DNA of 64,000 bases from the NCBI GenBank assembly GCA_008477525.1, contig SPDT01000004.1:1-64000 (forward strand), in the 5' to 3' direction. Positions 13,561 to 23,840 of the stretch are shown here, piece after piece. Source of the stretch: Hypomyces perniciosus (Eukaryota; Ascomycota; Sordariomycetes; Hypocreales; Hypocreaceae). The translations under genes and the position numbers were made by a program. Position 1 is the stretch's first letter. Each line of letters starts with the position of its first letter. The notes under the pieces are model-generated. The model was not told the origin of the DNA and made no database searches. It worked only from the letters and a program-made list of their open reading frames with translations.

Positions 13561-13832
13561 GACGTCCTCGGACGCTTCTGCGTTCGAGGACCATCCTCCG
13601 CAGGAGGGTGGCTCTGTCCGTTGGGTCTGTAACCTGACGGTCCCCGTCTACCAAGGGTGGTGGTTGGAACCGGTCAGTGGCCTTCCTCCACTTGGCTACC
13701 TGGAATATGCCTCTGCCCGGTCCTGCCGCGGCTATGATCGAGTCCCAGTGGGCTGCTTTCTTTCGTGAGACGGTTGTTAGCGCAGGGTTTTCTCGGCGGC
13801 TTCTCTTTCCTCGGATGCGTCAGCGGTCGCTG

Positions 13833-14774
13833 TCACGGGCCCTCTGCCTCTCTGCAGTCGTGGTCCCACCATGGTGCGCTGTGGCCGTTTTGATGCCTTC
13901 TCTTGCCGGCCCCTGTCATGGCGGTAGTGAAGAGGTCTTGTAAAGCCTGGGCCGCTCCGTCCAAGTCCTCTTGTGTGACACTGTTGGGGTCCAGGTCCGG
14001 CAGGCAGGATTTGTGGCTATGCATTAGTTGGCTGAAGTCTAGGAGGGATTCGAACGGGACGTAGAGCTTGCCCTTGGTAGTTGGCGGGGCTGTCGGGTCC
14101 GGCAGAGTAGTGACGAGTGTGAAGTGGTCCGACCCTGTGTCCAGTTGTCTGTCTACCACCGTCTGGGCGGCTGTATTGGTGAAGACCAAGTCGATTGTGT
14201 TGCCGTGACGGTTGGTCGGTGTGCCGACGAGAGAGGGAGAGAGACCCGCTCCTTCTGCCCATTCTTCCACCTGGTTTCCCGCGGTGTTGGTCCTGCCGCC
14301 GGGTTGCCAGATCCAGTGTATCGCATTGAAGTCCCCCGCCACGATGGTTCTCGAGGGGGGGCGCCCCCACCTCTCGAGGATGTCCATCGTGACGGTTTCT
14401 GTCGCCCTGCGGTAGATGTTGACGATGGTGTAGTCGCAAACCCGTGTCCAGCATACGTTTGCGGTCCTCAAGTCCAACTGGTTGGTAGTTGAGTCGCTGG
14501 TAGGTTGGGTGAGATCCTGACGTATGTGAGAACTGAGGGGGGTCTTGTGTCCATTTCCTAGGGGGTTGAAGGTTCTGTACCCCGGGTGGTTCTTTGTTTG
14601 TCTGCGTAGGGAGGTGCGGTCCCACCTTGCCCATGGTTCCTGTATCAAGATGACGTCGAAGCCGCCCTCCCATGCGAGGGAGAGTGCGGTAGTCGTGGCA
14701 TTCCGGTCTTCGTCCTGTGTTTTACCTGCAGGACCCGAAGGCCGTGTTTTCGGCGGTTTGATCGCCGGGGCGTG
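13833..14774 (-). pseudogene. LINE ORF2, AP-endonuclease domain
   Basis: This domain nicks the target to prime reverse transcription. Minus-strand motifs in order are VILIQEPW (catalytic Glu region), VNIYR, VAGDFNAIHWIW (GDFN motif), NTIDLVFTN and TGSDHFTL (SDH motif). That is the full exonuclease/endonuclease/phosphatase signature expected in Tad1/I-type LINEs. The frame appears open from about 14,774 to 13,833. The domain continues in another frame toward the reverse transcriptase, so the polyprotein is interrupted. No GC bias change or RIP-like stop cluster was seen. Confidence 0.88.
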
Positions 14775-16726
14775 CTACTCATTCAGTGTCCATGTCAGTG
14801 TCGTCGTCGGCGACCTGAATGGCCGACTCTGGTGGGGACGGGGCGTCCGATGGGACGCAAATGGGGGACTCCGTCGAGACTCCTGGTACTGGCCGCGATG
14901 GGGCGGGAGTCTGGCTTGGATGGGGGTTTGCGGGGCCCATGGGTCGGGTGCGAAGGAGCTCCTTGCCAGGGCGGAAGGGACTGACTTGCCTTCGCCGTTG
15001 TTTGCGGCGGGCCTCTCGTCCTGGCCTTGAGGGGCCGGGGTGGGGGTGCCCTCTGTGTGCAGGTCCCATGTTGCTCCCGCGGCTCCTGCGGAGTGGGCAC
15101 GGGTGTGGGTGTCTTCATCCTGGGTCGTCCTCTGGAGGATTACTCTGGGTCTGTCTGTGCTGGTGTTCGGGTGTGTCTTGACAAACTCGGTCGTCCCAAG
15201 TTTCCGGATGGCCTGGAGTTGGTCCTTAGTAGGCCGTTCGATCCTGCCGTCTTTGCGTTTCGGACGTGCCGCGCAGTTCAGCGCCGTGGACGAGTGAGGT
15301 CCATTGCAGTTGGCACACTGCTCGGGGTTTGTGCACTCTCCGTGCGACGACCTGCCGCACTTCTTGCAGCGTTCCGTGCGGTTGCAAGCCCTGGGGGGGC
15401 GTGGAAGCCCAGGCAGCGGTCGCACTGAGTGATCTGTGCCTTCGAGATCAGCCGTTTCGCAGGGGCGGAGCATCCGAACAGTCTGAAGCCAGGTTCGACC
15501 TTGTCCCTGAACGAGATGATCCAGTTTCGGGAGTTGATGTCTTCCCCGTGCTGTGATGGTTTGCATCTGGCGGGGGGGGTCGCCGGACTTAGCCCGGAGT
15601 TGCGCTTCCGTGGCGACCAAGGGGTCGGTGGGGTGGGTCCCTTCAGTGTCGGTGAAGTAACGGGGGACTCCTTGCACTATAAAAGTTTGCCAACTTTCCG
15701 CTTCCTCCAGTTTCATCCCTTCTTTGGCGAATTCTGCTTTGAAGAAGAGGAGTTTGTTGCGGGAATTTTGGTCTTTGGTTCGGATGGCAAAGCCTGTACG
15801 TACCTCTTGTATATATGTGATGTCTGTATAGTCGAGTCTGCAGAACTTGATGACGCTGCTCTTGGCCCCGACGGCGGTGTTCTTTCTCCAGACATGGTCT
15901 GGGGGGACCCGGAGGAAGATCCTGTCGTCAGGGGCTCTAGAGCCAGCGTCCTTGTTGGGGGTTTTCTTTGAGTTGTCTCTGATGTTTTTCGTTGTCTTTT
16001 CCTTTTGTTTGGTTGTTGCGAGGGGGGGGGGGATTTTAGTAGGTTGTGTGCCTCGCTTGACCGCCTCGGCATAGGATGCCGTAGGGCCCTTGCCCGGCTT
16101 GCTAGTGGGTGGGAGCGGGCCGTCCTTGTCCGATGGGGTGGGGCTTGTGGGGTTGCGTGGGCCAATGGGGGCTTGCTTCCTTGTGGCTTTGGGACGTTGG
16201 GCATCGTCGTCGTCAGTGCCTGATTCCTCGGGGGTTAGGATGCCCCCCAGGTTGTAATGCTGGGTAGCAGTGAAGTTAACGAGAGATTTCTGTAGAGCTT
16301 TTGCGATCTGTAAAGCGGCGGCTCTGTGATGTTTCCCTCGAGTGTAGCGAAGTAGACGTCAACGGCTTCAGAGGTGCCTAGCATACTTCCCTGCGGGCGT
16401 TCCTGATTTCCTCTTCTTCTGCGCACTGCTCTGCCAGGCGGCTGTAGAGAGATACGTCGAGGGGTTTGTGTAGACTGGCTGTTCCCTTGGGGCCGGGTTT
16501 GGGGGTTTCGTTGCCGAAGTCGATTCTTGGGGCTTTGGCGTTTCTGAAGCGGACTTCTTTGATCGGGCGCTTCTTGGGTGTGATGGGCAGTGCGAACGGG
16601 TTCGCGATGCCCGGGAGCTGGGGTGGCCTCTCTCTGGTCTTGGGGGTTCGTTGCCAGCCCGGCGGCGGTGGTGATTTGGTTGGGTTGGGCGTCCGAGAGG
16701 ATAGAGGCGGTTGCCATCTTGCTCAA
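14775..16726 (-). pseudogene. LINE ORF1 (gag-like RNA-binding protein), frame-broken
   Basis: ORF1 is read in three minus-strand pieces: 16,726-16,235, 16,204-15,713 and 15,716-14,775. The N-terminal third is low-complexity, rich in Q, P, R and T. The middle holds the conserved AESWQTFIVQGVPRYFT segment. The C-terminal part holds CCHC-type zinc knuckles: CDRCLGFH, then CKKCGRSSHGEC, then CANCNGPHSSTALNC (about 15,270-15,440). The first knuckle is separated from the second by a frame change in a C7 run (G7 at 15,393-15,399 on the plus strand). The product would coat the element RNA in a ribonucleoprotein. It lies directly upstream of ORF2. As written it is not translatable in one frame. Confidence 0.8.
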
Positions 16727-16795
16727 GGGGCCCAGGAAGGGCGAGGGGGGGATTTGAGGGTGTTTTCTTGGTAGCTAGTCAAGAGGTGGTGATTT

Positions 16796-17600
16796 TTACT
16801 GTGAGTAGGCACCCAAAGGCAGGGGTACCTGTAGATGTAGGAGGGAAGCTGATGCTCTGCCCGTGCTTAGCAGGAATGATACTTTGATATAGACAAAGGA
16901 GTCATCCTTGTTCACCCATTTAAAGGTATGGCATCCGTACCCGTGATTAAAGCGCCACCCTCGAGGGGTCCCATGATCACTAAAGAACATGAGCCCCTCA
17001 TGGTTCGCTTCGGGAGTGTTGGCGAGAAGGTCGAACAGTGCATCAGAGTCTAGCAAGAAATTCTTTTGGATTGCGATACTGTGACCGAATAACATCAGGG
17101 CCCTGAATTGGGTCGCGGCAGAAGAACACCGGCTGTTTCTGTCAGAAACCTCAGGCTAAACATGTTGAATCAGATTGACTTACAAAGTTCAAGCCCACAA
17201 TATCATAGTTGCCTTCCATAGTGTAAAACTTGATAGCGAATCCTCGTGGATTGCGAGCCTCGTCAGGGAATTCTCTACCCAGGGTCACGGTTGAGAATCG
17301 CATAAACACAGGCGTCTTCTCCCCCACACTAGACAAGAAATTGGCTGTCTAAAACATCATCAGTCTTATAAGCACGTTCGATCTCTGGCATTGGGTCGAC
17401 TAGGCGAGCGAAGTGCACCCTTTTTGCAGACTTACAGTAAGCTCGGTAACGTCCTGCGTACATTCGAAGTAGCCAAAGACTCCAGATCCACAAGCATGTA
17501 CCATGCCTAGATACCAAAACGTCAGTCAAACTACTGGTTGGAGCTGTGAGGAATGGTTGACCCACGTTCTAAGTTCTTGGATCGATTGAAATGTTGTTGC
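16796..17600 (-). pseudogene. Catalase, N-terminal fragment split by the LINE
   Basis: On the minus strand the pieces run GQPFLTAPTSS, then VHACGSGVFGYFECTQDVTELT. The His in VHA is the catalytic residue. [19 protein letters not shown] and [20 protein letters not shown] follow, then an intron with GTAAGT donor and CTGACAG acceptor. The reading resumes at QPVFFCRDPIQGPDVI and RSQYRNPKEF, then ANHEGLMFFSDHGTPRGWRF, GCHTFKWVN and YIK..H..AKHGQ. That covers roughly the first half of a catalase. Small frame breaks occur after NPKEFL and after FVYIK. The reading is lost at about 16,795, where the LINE begins. The first coding exon upstream of 17,600 is unclear. The C-terminal half lies at 9,874-10,422. 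Confidence 0.88.
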
Positions 17601-18503
17601 TTCCTTGTCCAACGTTAATCGCATGACTTGAAACTGAACACTGAATTATTCACATACTGGAAGAGAAATACATCGCTGGTGACCGGGATGCCACCGACTG
17701 TTTTGCGTATGTGCCCTGCACATATGTCTGTCAATCGGGAGGAGACGCGGACCCAACCCCCACCACGCAGTCTCACTGGAGGGAAGACAGATCGACCCCA
17801 GCCCACACATAAGATGGCTCGGCGTCATCCTTGACCCCAAGCTGTCGTTCAAAAAACACGTGGAGACCCAGGTAGGCAAGGCCCTGAAGACGGCCAATTT
17901 CCTCAAAAGTCTCAACAAAACCAGAAAGGGTTCCCCCCTAATGCAGTAGCCATGGCGGCCAAGGCCTGCGTACTACCAGTCGCCCTATATAGCATAGAGG
18001 CATAGTGGCCCGGCTTAGAGAGAGAATCCAGGAATAACCTAGGCAGGATAGTAAGCACAGGCGTTAATAACCTCGCAGCAAAACTAGATAAAGCCTTTAA
18101 AACTGCAGCCCGCGCCGTCCTCCCAGTCTAAAAGACTACCCTTATCCTAGTGCTTTACAGAGAGTCTAATATCCCGCCTGCACTTACAGTGCTCGCCTAG
18201 GCGAGACTAAGAAACTCTGCCCGACTTGCAAGTTTAGATCATTCCTATCCGCTGGCTGACAGGATTAACAGACCGACTATCCAGCTCCCAGCAACGCGCT
18301 TATAGAGGACAGCTAGGCTAGCCAGTGTATCTATCCGACCTACTCTCTTTGCCTATAAGCCCCGTTTCGTTAAGGCTGGCCTGAACTTTAAGACACTCGG
18401 GAAAGAGATAACCGCGCAGAAGCACCTTAAACTAATAGACTCGATACCAGCCTCGACAATCGCGGCTTACTTAGACGGCTCCCAACTCAATAGGAAAACA
18501 GGA

Positions 18504-18517
18504 TAGGGAGTAGTAGT
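18504..18517. repeat. Target-site duplication, left copy
   Basis: TAGGGAGTAGTAGT, identical to 19,149-19,162. It contains the RIP-derived changes of the host LINE. The unmutated LINE reads TGGGGAGCAGCAGT at this place. Confidence 0.85.
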
Positions 18518-19148
18518 TTGTTTGTTTGTTTGTTTTAATATTAACGACCATAAGTAAGCTAGTTACACAAATCCCATCTGGGCAATAGGTCGGTAGGAGC
18601 CGGCCAAGGTCTTTATCGCATCCATAGATGAGATATTGGGCCACCTCCACGTGGTCCTGTTAATTCAGAACCGGCCTAACTAGCCAGCAAGCTGCTAGAG
18701 AATAACCGGAGGTGTTGACCCTATAGCTGTTCGCTACATTTCAATTTACAAAGGAAAGAAGGTCATCTAAGGCCCAGGGCCTCAGGCACCAGGATGAAAA
18801 ACCCTCCTTACAGAGGGAAAAAAACCTAAGTGCTAGCTGTCGGGACCTCTTGCTAGCTGTCGGGACCTCTTGCGAGGCGACGTAGTTGTCGAGGCCTCTC
18901 GCGTGGGAGGCAGTGTGTCATCGTCGGCAACACCTCTTACAAGGCAATATGCTAACAGCAGAGCTGCATAGATGTCGTCGCCAGCTCTCGAGGGAGGTGA
19001 AGCTCTCCGAATTCCTCCCTCTTTATGCGCTGTTAGGGCCCGGTAAGCCTAAGCGGAGAGACAGGCCAGTAGGCCTGCAAAAATTACCCCACACGTTAAC
19101 AAGCCATAACAGCTGCTAGCGTGGGAGAATTTTTACAGGGGAGAGTTG
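18518..19148 (-). mobile_element. LINE-type insertion nested in the RIPped LINE copy
   Basis: It is bounded by an identical 14-bp direct repeat, TAGGGAGTAGTAGT, at 18,504-18,517 and 19,149-19,162. In minus orientation it ends with the LINE 3' UTR signature (GGGATTTGTGTAACTAG, then CTTACTTATGG) and an (AAAC)n tail, seen as (TTTG)n at 18,517-18,536. These are the marks of target-primed reverse transcription: long target duplication, simple-repeat tail and 5' truncation. The 5' part carries no ORF I recognise. It is GC-richer than its surroundings and not RIPped. Confidence 0.82.
18831..18870. repeat. Tandem 20-bp repeat, two units
   Basis: TGCTAGCTGTCGGGACCTCT occurs twice head to tail inside the nested insertion, followed by a partial third unit. 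Confidence 0.9.
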
Positions 19149-19162
19149 TAGGGAGTAGTAGT
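19149..19162. repeat. Target-site duplication, right copy
   Basis: Identical 14-mer to 18,504-18,517. The host LINE reading resumes here with TATACTATAGAGCC. Confidence 0.85.
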
Positions 19163-20086
19163 ATACTATAGAGCCAAAGTCTATAAAGACTGCAGGCCAC
19201 TCGCTAACGCAGAGGTCTATAACGCAGAAGCTGTAAAGGCTGCTAAAGCAATTAAAATAGCAGCCGGACTTATATAAAATAACTTTAAAATTAATAAAGT
19301 ATATATCTTTTTTAATAATATAGTAGTAATTAAAGGCCTCCTAGGTAAGGCTTTAACTTTATTATAAAGAGAATTTATATAATTCTAATGCATAGCTAAA
19401 GAAATATACCCCTGCAAGGTATTTATTTCCTAGGTGCTAGGCTATAAGGATATATAAAACAATAAAATAACAGATAAACTAGCGAAAGAAAGGACAGCTC
19501 TTAACCCCTCTCTTTGAAGCTAGAGTACTTTAGTATATATTAAACACTAGGCAAAAGCAGAAAAAGTTACCTTTTAAAAGAAATATTAAAAAGTAAATGC
19601 TTTAGAAAGCTATTAACTGTAAAACTTAAAAGCATTGCTAGATCCCCCGGAACTAAAACTCCCCTAACCTATCCTATACAGGCTGCTAGCAGAGAGGTCT
19701 AGTTATAAGGACTTCTAAAGCTATTACGACTAGTTTAGCCACGATATTTAATCCTACTGCAGATGCAGCTCCCCTAAAGAACCAGGATACTTCGCTAAGT
19801 GCTGTATAGTAAGGAGCTTCCTTCCCAAAACGCCTAAAGGCAGGAGACCCGTCAGATACCTACTAGGACCTAAGGAAGCGAGGCTTTCCAGAAGCTAGTA
19901 GAGGAGGCAAACCTATACAGCCCCCCCTTTACAAGATATAGATTAAGAATATACATAAAATTTTCCTTTATCCAGCGAAACATAGCGAACAGGGTCTAAA
20001 CCCCCGGCTCCTACCGACCTATTGCCTAGACGACCTAGATACAGAGTGGTGTGACGAACCGTCATACCGTCACGCCAACAGGCAAA

Positions 20087-20493
20087 TGTGACGATCCGGG
20101 TTGATTCTCAAGGGATAAACCGAGGTTCGTGGGTTTATGTTGACAGAGAGGTCAGGGATGAATACTGATCAGGGTAACGTAGTCACGATTCTGTAGAACA
20201 GGCGGTTCTGGTGAATACAATTGTTAACGACTGTCTAAGTAACTATACTAAACGAGTGACAAGCCAGTCGTATATATACAAAGAAAATCTACATGTTTCA
20301 CTGATGTCTCAGTGAGCGTCGCTGCGATCACTGCGATAAGCACGGTGATCGAGTAAGTGATCACACTTCTCGGTGTAGTGAGCGTTTGAGTGATTACTCT
20401 TAGCGCGGTGGTCACTTCCTGATGGTTGGTCAGTGCAACCGATATTCTCCCGTGTCCTCGTGACCTGGTCTTCGACATGGTCGGGTCGTGACA
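20087..20493. repeat. Candidate solo LTR (gypsy-like termini)
   Basis: It begins TGTGACGATCC and ends GGGTCGTGACA, which are inverted with respect to each other (9 of 11 positions). TGT..ACGA/TCGTGACA termini are common on fungal Ty3/gypsy LTRs. No second LTR, primer-binding site or pol reading lies next to it. The flanking 5-bp sequences do not match (GCAAA against CTGGA), so an insertion footprint is not proven. A similar TGTGACGAACC string at 20,050 makes the left end ambiguous. Confidence 0.4.
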
Positions 20494-21008
20494 CTGGACC
20501 GCATGTTTGCTGCGCATGACAGCGAATCGCACACCCTTGACTTCGTAATCTCTGGAGATATTAATAATAATACGGCAATTAGGTAGGTATTCGTCTTGTT
20601 CAGGAGATGGGAGAACATGTGAAGTGTCTGAGACAAAGAGACTCTCGATGAAATCCGTGATGCAATATGAAGGGAGTTGGGAGAGACACTGGGGATCCTA
20701 GACTCCAAAGGGCAAGTTCAAGTTTGACATCATCAAGGTTCTCAACAGTTGTCTGTGACTTGTGCTACTGAGGACAACCCTGTTTGGAGACGCCCTGAAT
20801 TACTATGGAGTACTTCGTACGTTCACTTACATCACAGCAGATGAACTAGACAAGGATATGATGCAACCATGGCGACAGCAGCACGCCGTCATGAGCTCAT
20901 GAATACATAATATTATCCAACAAGCTCTATATATTATTCAGGTAGAGAGCTGCATGAAACTATATCCTGAATTGTAATGCGCTGCATAAAAAGCGATTAT
21001 CATTCACT
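20494..21008. other. Intergenic, upstream of the 191-codon gene
   Basis: No coding frame is supported. It serves as the upstream region of the gene starting at 21,009. No clear TATA box was seen in the last 100 bp. Confidence 0.4.
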
Positions 21009-21654
21009 ATGGCATCAAAGCCTACGAAATCAGCGCACTACTCGGGCGAGTTTCACGCCAAAGTCCCTCCATCCGAGCCGATGATGAAGGGTGGTGTACG
21101 ATAAACCCCCTTTATTTAATAATAATAAGTCTTATAGCTTCTTCTACTAACATGCTTACCTGTAGCACCAACCCGGCATCAAAGTCGGCAACGACCGGGC
21201 TCCGGAGTCCCACCTTGAAACGTACCCACCCGGCTCCGCGCCCCGCGAAAGTTCCTTCCGGCCGAACCCCATCAGCGAAATCCCCGGCCAGGCGCTCAAC
21301 CCGGATATGGACCCATCCAGCCGGACCGAAGCACTAGACTTTCCCGGCGCCACATCGGCGGACGTGTACACGGGTTTTGGCTGTCCGTTACAAGGCCTTG
21401 AAGGCCGGGACGTGGCGGCGCAGCTACCGGGTAAGAAGCATACTGGCGAACGGAGGCATCCGCATGGCCATAAGAAGGAGGAGACTGGCTTGGTTGGAGT
21501 TGGAGCGAATGCTGGGGGTGATCCGGTGAGACAGCATGGATGGGACTTGCCAGAGGGCGTGGAGAAGGGCATGAGGGGGAAGAGCAATGAGGATTGGCCT
21601 GGTGCGGAGGAGAGGGAGCCAGTGAATGCTGAGCAGGTGGCTTCAGGGCGATGA
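21009..21654 (+). CDS. Conserved fungal protein of unknown function, two exons, intact
   Basis: Exons are 21,009-21,095 and 21,166-21,654. The 70-bp intron has a GTACGA donor, a TACTAAC branch site at 21,144-21,151 and a TAG acceptor. The product is 191 aa. It begins MASKPTKSAHYSGEFHAKVP and is hydrophilic and proline/glycine-rich. Conserved-looking blocks are NPISEIPGQALNPDMDP, GATSADVYTGFG and KKEETGLVGVGANAGG. It has no signal peptide or membrane segment and is probably disordered. I recall a small fungal family with the same GATS.DV.TG.G and GLVGVGA blocks but no function for it. The start is chosen because the frame is open across a consensus intron. It is one of the few genes here without a lesion, between a candidate solo LTR and a LINE. 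Confidence 0.8.
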
Positions 21655-21835
21655 GCATGCCGATACGAGTATGCATCAAGTCTCGGGTACTGCAACAATG
21701 TCTCCATACCTACCATACAACAAGTTCTTGTGGGGCCTTCTGTTTTTATCGGTATTACGATGACTGGGTCCCCGAAAGATACCTAAAGAATACTACTACA
21801 TTAAAAGACCTGTACAAGATGAGGGGTTTTATCTG

Positions 21836-21860
21836 ATATCACATATCACATATCACATAT
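21836..21860. repeat. Short tandem repeat (ATATCAC)3
   Basis: Three perfect 7-bp units followed by ATAT. Confidence 0.9.
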
Positions 21861-22423
21861 GGACGAGGTGCGGTGCTACCACGGCCGTATCCAAGCTGCG
21901 CGTCTGCTTTCAATGAAACCCAATATCAGGCTCGTCAACACACTTCTCGCAAAAGCCCAGACTTTCAATTTGCAGCATCAGCGTGGCAGAGCGTCGTTGT
22001 TTTGATTGGAAGACGCAGCTGCATTCGTGAGGAGTGTGTTGCAACCCTCAATCAGCCCCATGCTATCGCAAATTAAAATATACAGTCCATCTGAGGTTCT
22101 ATTGACCTTGAAGGATTCTTCATAGGCTGGCACTATGGGCTTTGGCTGATGTTGGGCAGGATTGTGTATACTGTTGCAACCCTCCAGTGTTACCAACCAA
22201 CGTCTGGTTGGTCATATGCTCTATGAGATGAGCAAATGCATTCAGCTAGGTGCCTATTGCTCTTGTTATTTGTCAGAGGCTGGCTGGCTCATGTTGGGCT
22301 GTCTATGGATACCTCTTCTACATCTGGTCAGACACTACTTGCAAGTACGGAGTACATACGAGTGATCTCTCTCAGGAATATCAGTCAGCCGATCTCACTA
22401 CATCTCGCTCACCTTTTGACAGG
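21861..22423. other. Intergenic with weak internal repeats
   Basis: No gene. TGTTGCAACCCTC occurs twice (near 22,038 and 22,171), and a GGCTGGC..ATGTTGGGC block also occurs twice (near 22,124 and 22,277). These may be relics of a small repeat. A TACGGAGTAC motif lies at 22,346-22,355. Confidence 0.4.
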
Positions 22424-22430
22424 TATATAA
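22424..22430 (+). promoter_or_regulatory. Candidate TATA box
   Basis: TATATAA lies 100 bp upstream of the ATG at 22,531, which has a good fungal start context (TCACCATGG). Spacing and sequence suit a core promoter. No transcript evidence is available from sequence. Confidence 0.4.
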
Positions 22431-22530
22431 CTGACGGTGTTTGCCCATCAACCTGACTGATTTGGCTCACTCAACTAAACATTGTCTTCTACCGAGAATT
22501 GTCCGCCCAGAACTGAACAGAAGTCTCACC

Positions 22531-22776
22531 ATGGCTGATATCTTCCCCCAGGCTAGTGCTGTGAACGCAATCTTACCGGTCGTTCCACAGTCACAGGCAA
22601 ATCAAACAGTTTTTTTTTCCATGTCATCAAGTTTTACCCAACGCGGGAACACGACCACCCTGGAAGGTTCTTTTTTTTCCGAGTGGGCTATTCAGCCTCT
22701 CTCCGACAATGTTGCAAGACAAGCATGCTGGTGGACCTCTTATATCATCTTTGCTCGAATGGGTCTCCCGACCTAA
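22531..22776 (+). pseudogene. 5' part of an unknown gene, truncated next to a LINE
   Basis: From a well-placed ATG (CACCATGGCT, TATA box 100 bp upstream) an 81-codon frame reads MADIFPQASAVNAILPVV and then SMSSSFTQRGNTTTLEGSFF. It ends at a stop at 22,774-22,776, about 20 bp before the LINE copy begins. Two T8-9 runs interrupt the region (near 22,610 and 22,672), so the true frame may shift. I do not recognise the family. The abrupt end next to the truncated LINE suggests the rest of the gene was displaced by the insertion. Alternatively it is a short chance frame. Confidence 0.4.
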
Positions 22777-22796
22777 GAGGCATGGGCAAATCAATT

Positions 22797-23840
22797 GCAG
22801 CAAGAAACACCTGGAAATGATCGAGTCCCTCCCCCCCCCCCCACTCAATCCTAGCCTACTCCGATGGGTCCCAAATCGGAGGAAACACGGGCTGGGGAGC
22901 GGTCGCTTACCACAGAGCAAGAGCAACCACAGACACTGGACGCCTCAACAACGCAGAGGTCTACGACGCGGAGGCACAGGCCGCCCTGAAGGCCATGGAG
23001 CTGGTGGCTAGGCGCGTAGAGGAAGACCGCACGATTTAAACAGCCTTCCTCTTTCTGGATAACTCGTCGGTTATCGACGGGCTGCTTGGCAAGCCCCCCC
23101 CTTCCATGCAAGGGGCGTACATACGCTTCCAGAAACTAGCACAGAACATCTCGCCCTGCAGGACCTTCGTCTCGTGGTTCCAGGACATGAGGACATCATG
23201 GGCAACGAACAAGCCGACCGTTTGGCTAACAAGGCGCGGCCCTCCCCGCCGCGTTGCAGAACTGGGCTACGATCACGCATATCAGAAGATGGACCAAAGA
23301 AGAAGTCGCGGAGGTAAGGGAGCGAGATTGGCTCAGCAAGACCCCAGAGGGCTACGAACGGTGGGGACTCGGGGCCCCAGCCTCCCCCCCGGAGCTCAAA
23401 CTCCCACGCCCCATCCTCCACAGGCTCCTGGCGGAAAGATCGGGACATGGGACTTCCAGGAATACCACGAACGCTTCGGACACGACAGAGAGTCTGTCTG
23501 CAAGTGCGGCGAACCAAGGAGGCAAGGCCACTTCGCAGAATGCAGAATGGTCAGGCCCTTCCTTCCAGACATCCCCCCAGGAGAGACCCCCCTCTCTTAC
23601 CTACTCGGACCTACAGGAAGCAAGGCCTTCCAGAAACTAGTGGAGGAAGCGGACCCTTATGGTCCTCCCCCGGCGGAAACAGATTGACACCACCCAGATT
23701 GACCCTTTTTCCTTTGTAAATTGAAACTCAGCGAACAGCGGCGCAAGCCGCCGGCTCCTGACGTCCTATTGCCCACAAGGGATTTGTGTAACTAGTTTAC
23801 TTAGTGGACGTAAATAATAAAACAAACAAACAAACAAACA
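22797..23840 (+). mobile_element. Third LINE copy: RNase H part and 3' UTR with (AAAC)n tail
   Basis: This plus-strand copy is 5'-truncated at the start of the RNase H domain (KKHLEMIESLP). A C12 run at 22,831-22,842 breaks the frame. The reading resumes at AYSDGSQIGGNTGWGAVAYH and NNAEVYDAEAQAALKAMEL, then SVIDGLLGKPP and CRTFVSWFQDM. The tail is WATITHIRRWTKEEVAEV, and the end of ORF2 is near 23,687. The 3' UTR ends GTAACTAGTTTACTTAGTGG followed by an (AAAC)n tail at about 23,816-23,840. It is GC-rich and not visibly RIPped. A target duplication was not identified. Confidence 0.85.

Larger units (their letters stand above)
10869..16795 (-). mobile_element. Near full-length Tad1-like non-LTR retrotransposon (LINE)
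   Basis: About 5.9 kb on the minus strand with the classical order: ORF1 (gag-like, zinc knuckles), then ORF2 with AP-endonuclease, reverse transcriptase and RNase H. The 5' end lies between the ORF1 start (16,726) and the broken catalase reading frame (about 16,795). The 3' end is placed at an A-rich stretch near 10,870, with low precision. Unlike the copy at 17.7-20 kb it is GC-rich and shows no obvious RIP. Its frames are broken several times. At least two breaks fall in mononucleotide runs: G7 at 15,393-15,399 and G10 at 12,449-12,458, plus-strand sense. It sits inside a catalase gene of the same orientation. Confidence 0.88.
17735..20040 (+). mobile_element. Second LINE copy, 5'-truncated and RIP-mutated
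   Basis: Plus-strand copy of the same LINE family. It starts abruptly within the RT region at 17,735, followed by WLGVILDPKLSFKKHVE, and runs through the RNase H part to the 3' UTR near 20,040. From about 17,930 it differs from the 10.9-16.8 kb copy almost only by C to T and G to A. For example CTGTACGGCATGG becomes CTATATAGCATAG, and Trp codons become TAG. This is the expected signature of RIP. The first 190 bp are much less affected. It is interrupted by a 631-bp insertion at 18,518-19,148. Confidence 0.85.

Noticed and set aside
12139..15971. Long plus-strand frames (up to 188 codons) opposite the LINE
   Set aside because: They are antisense shadows of the LINE ORFs, whose minus-strand reading carries all the EN, RT and RNase H motifs.
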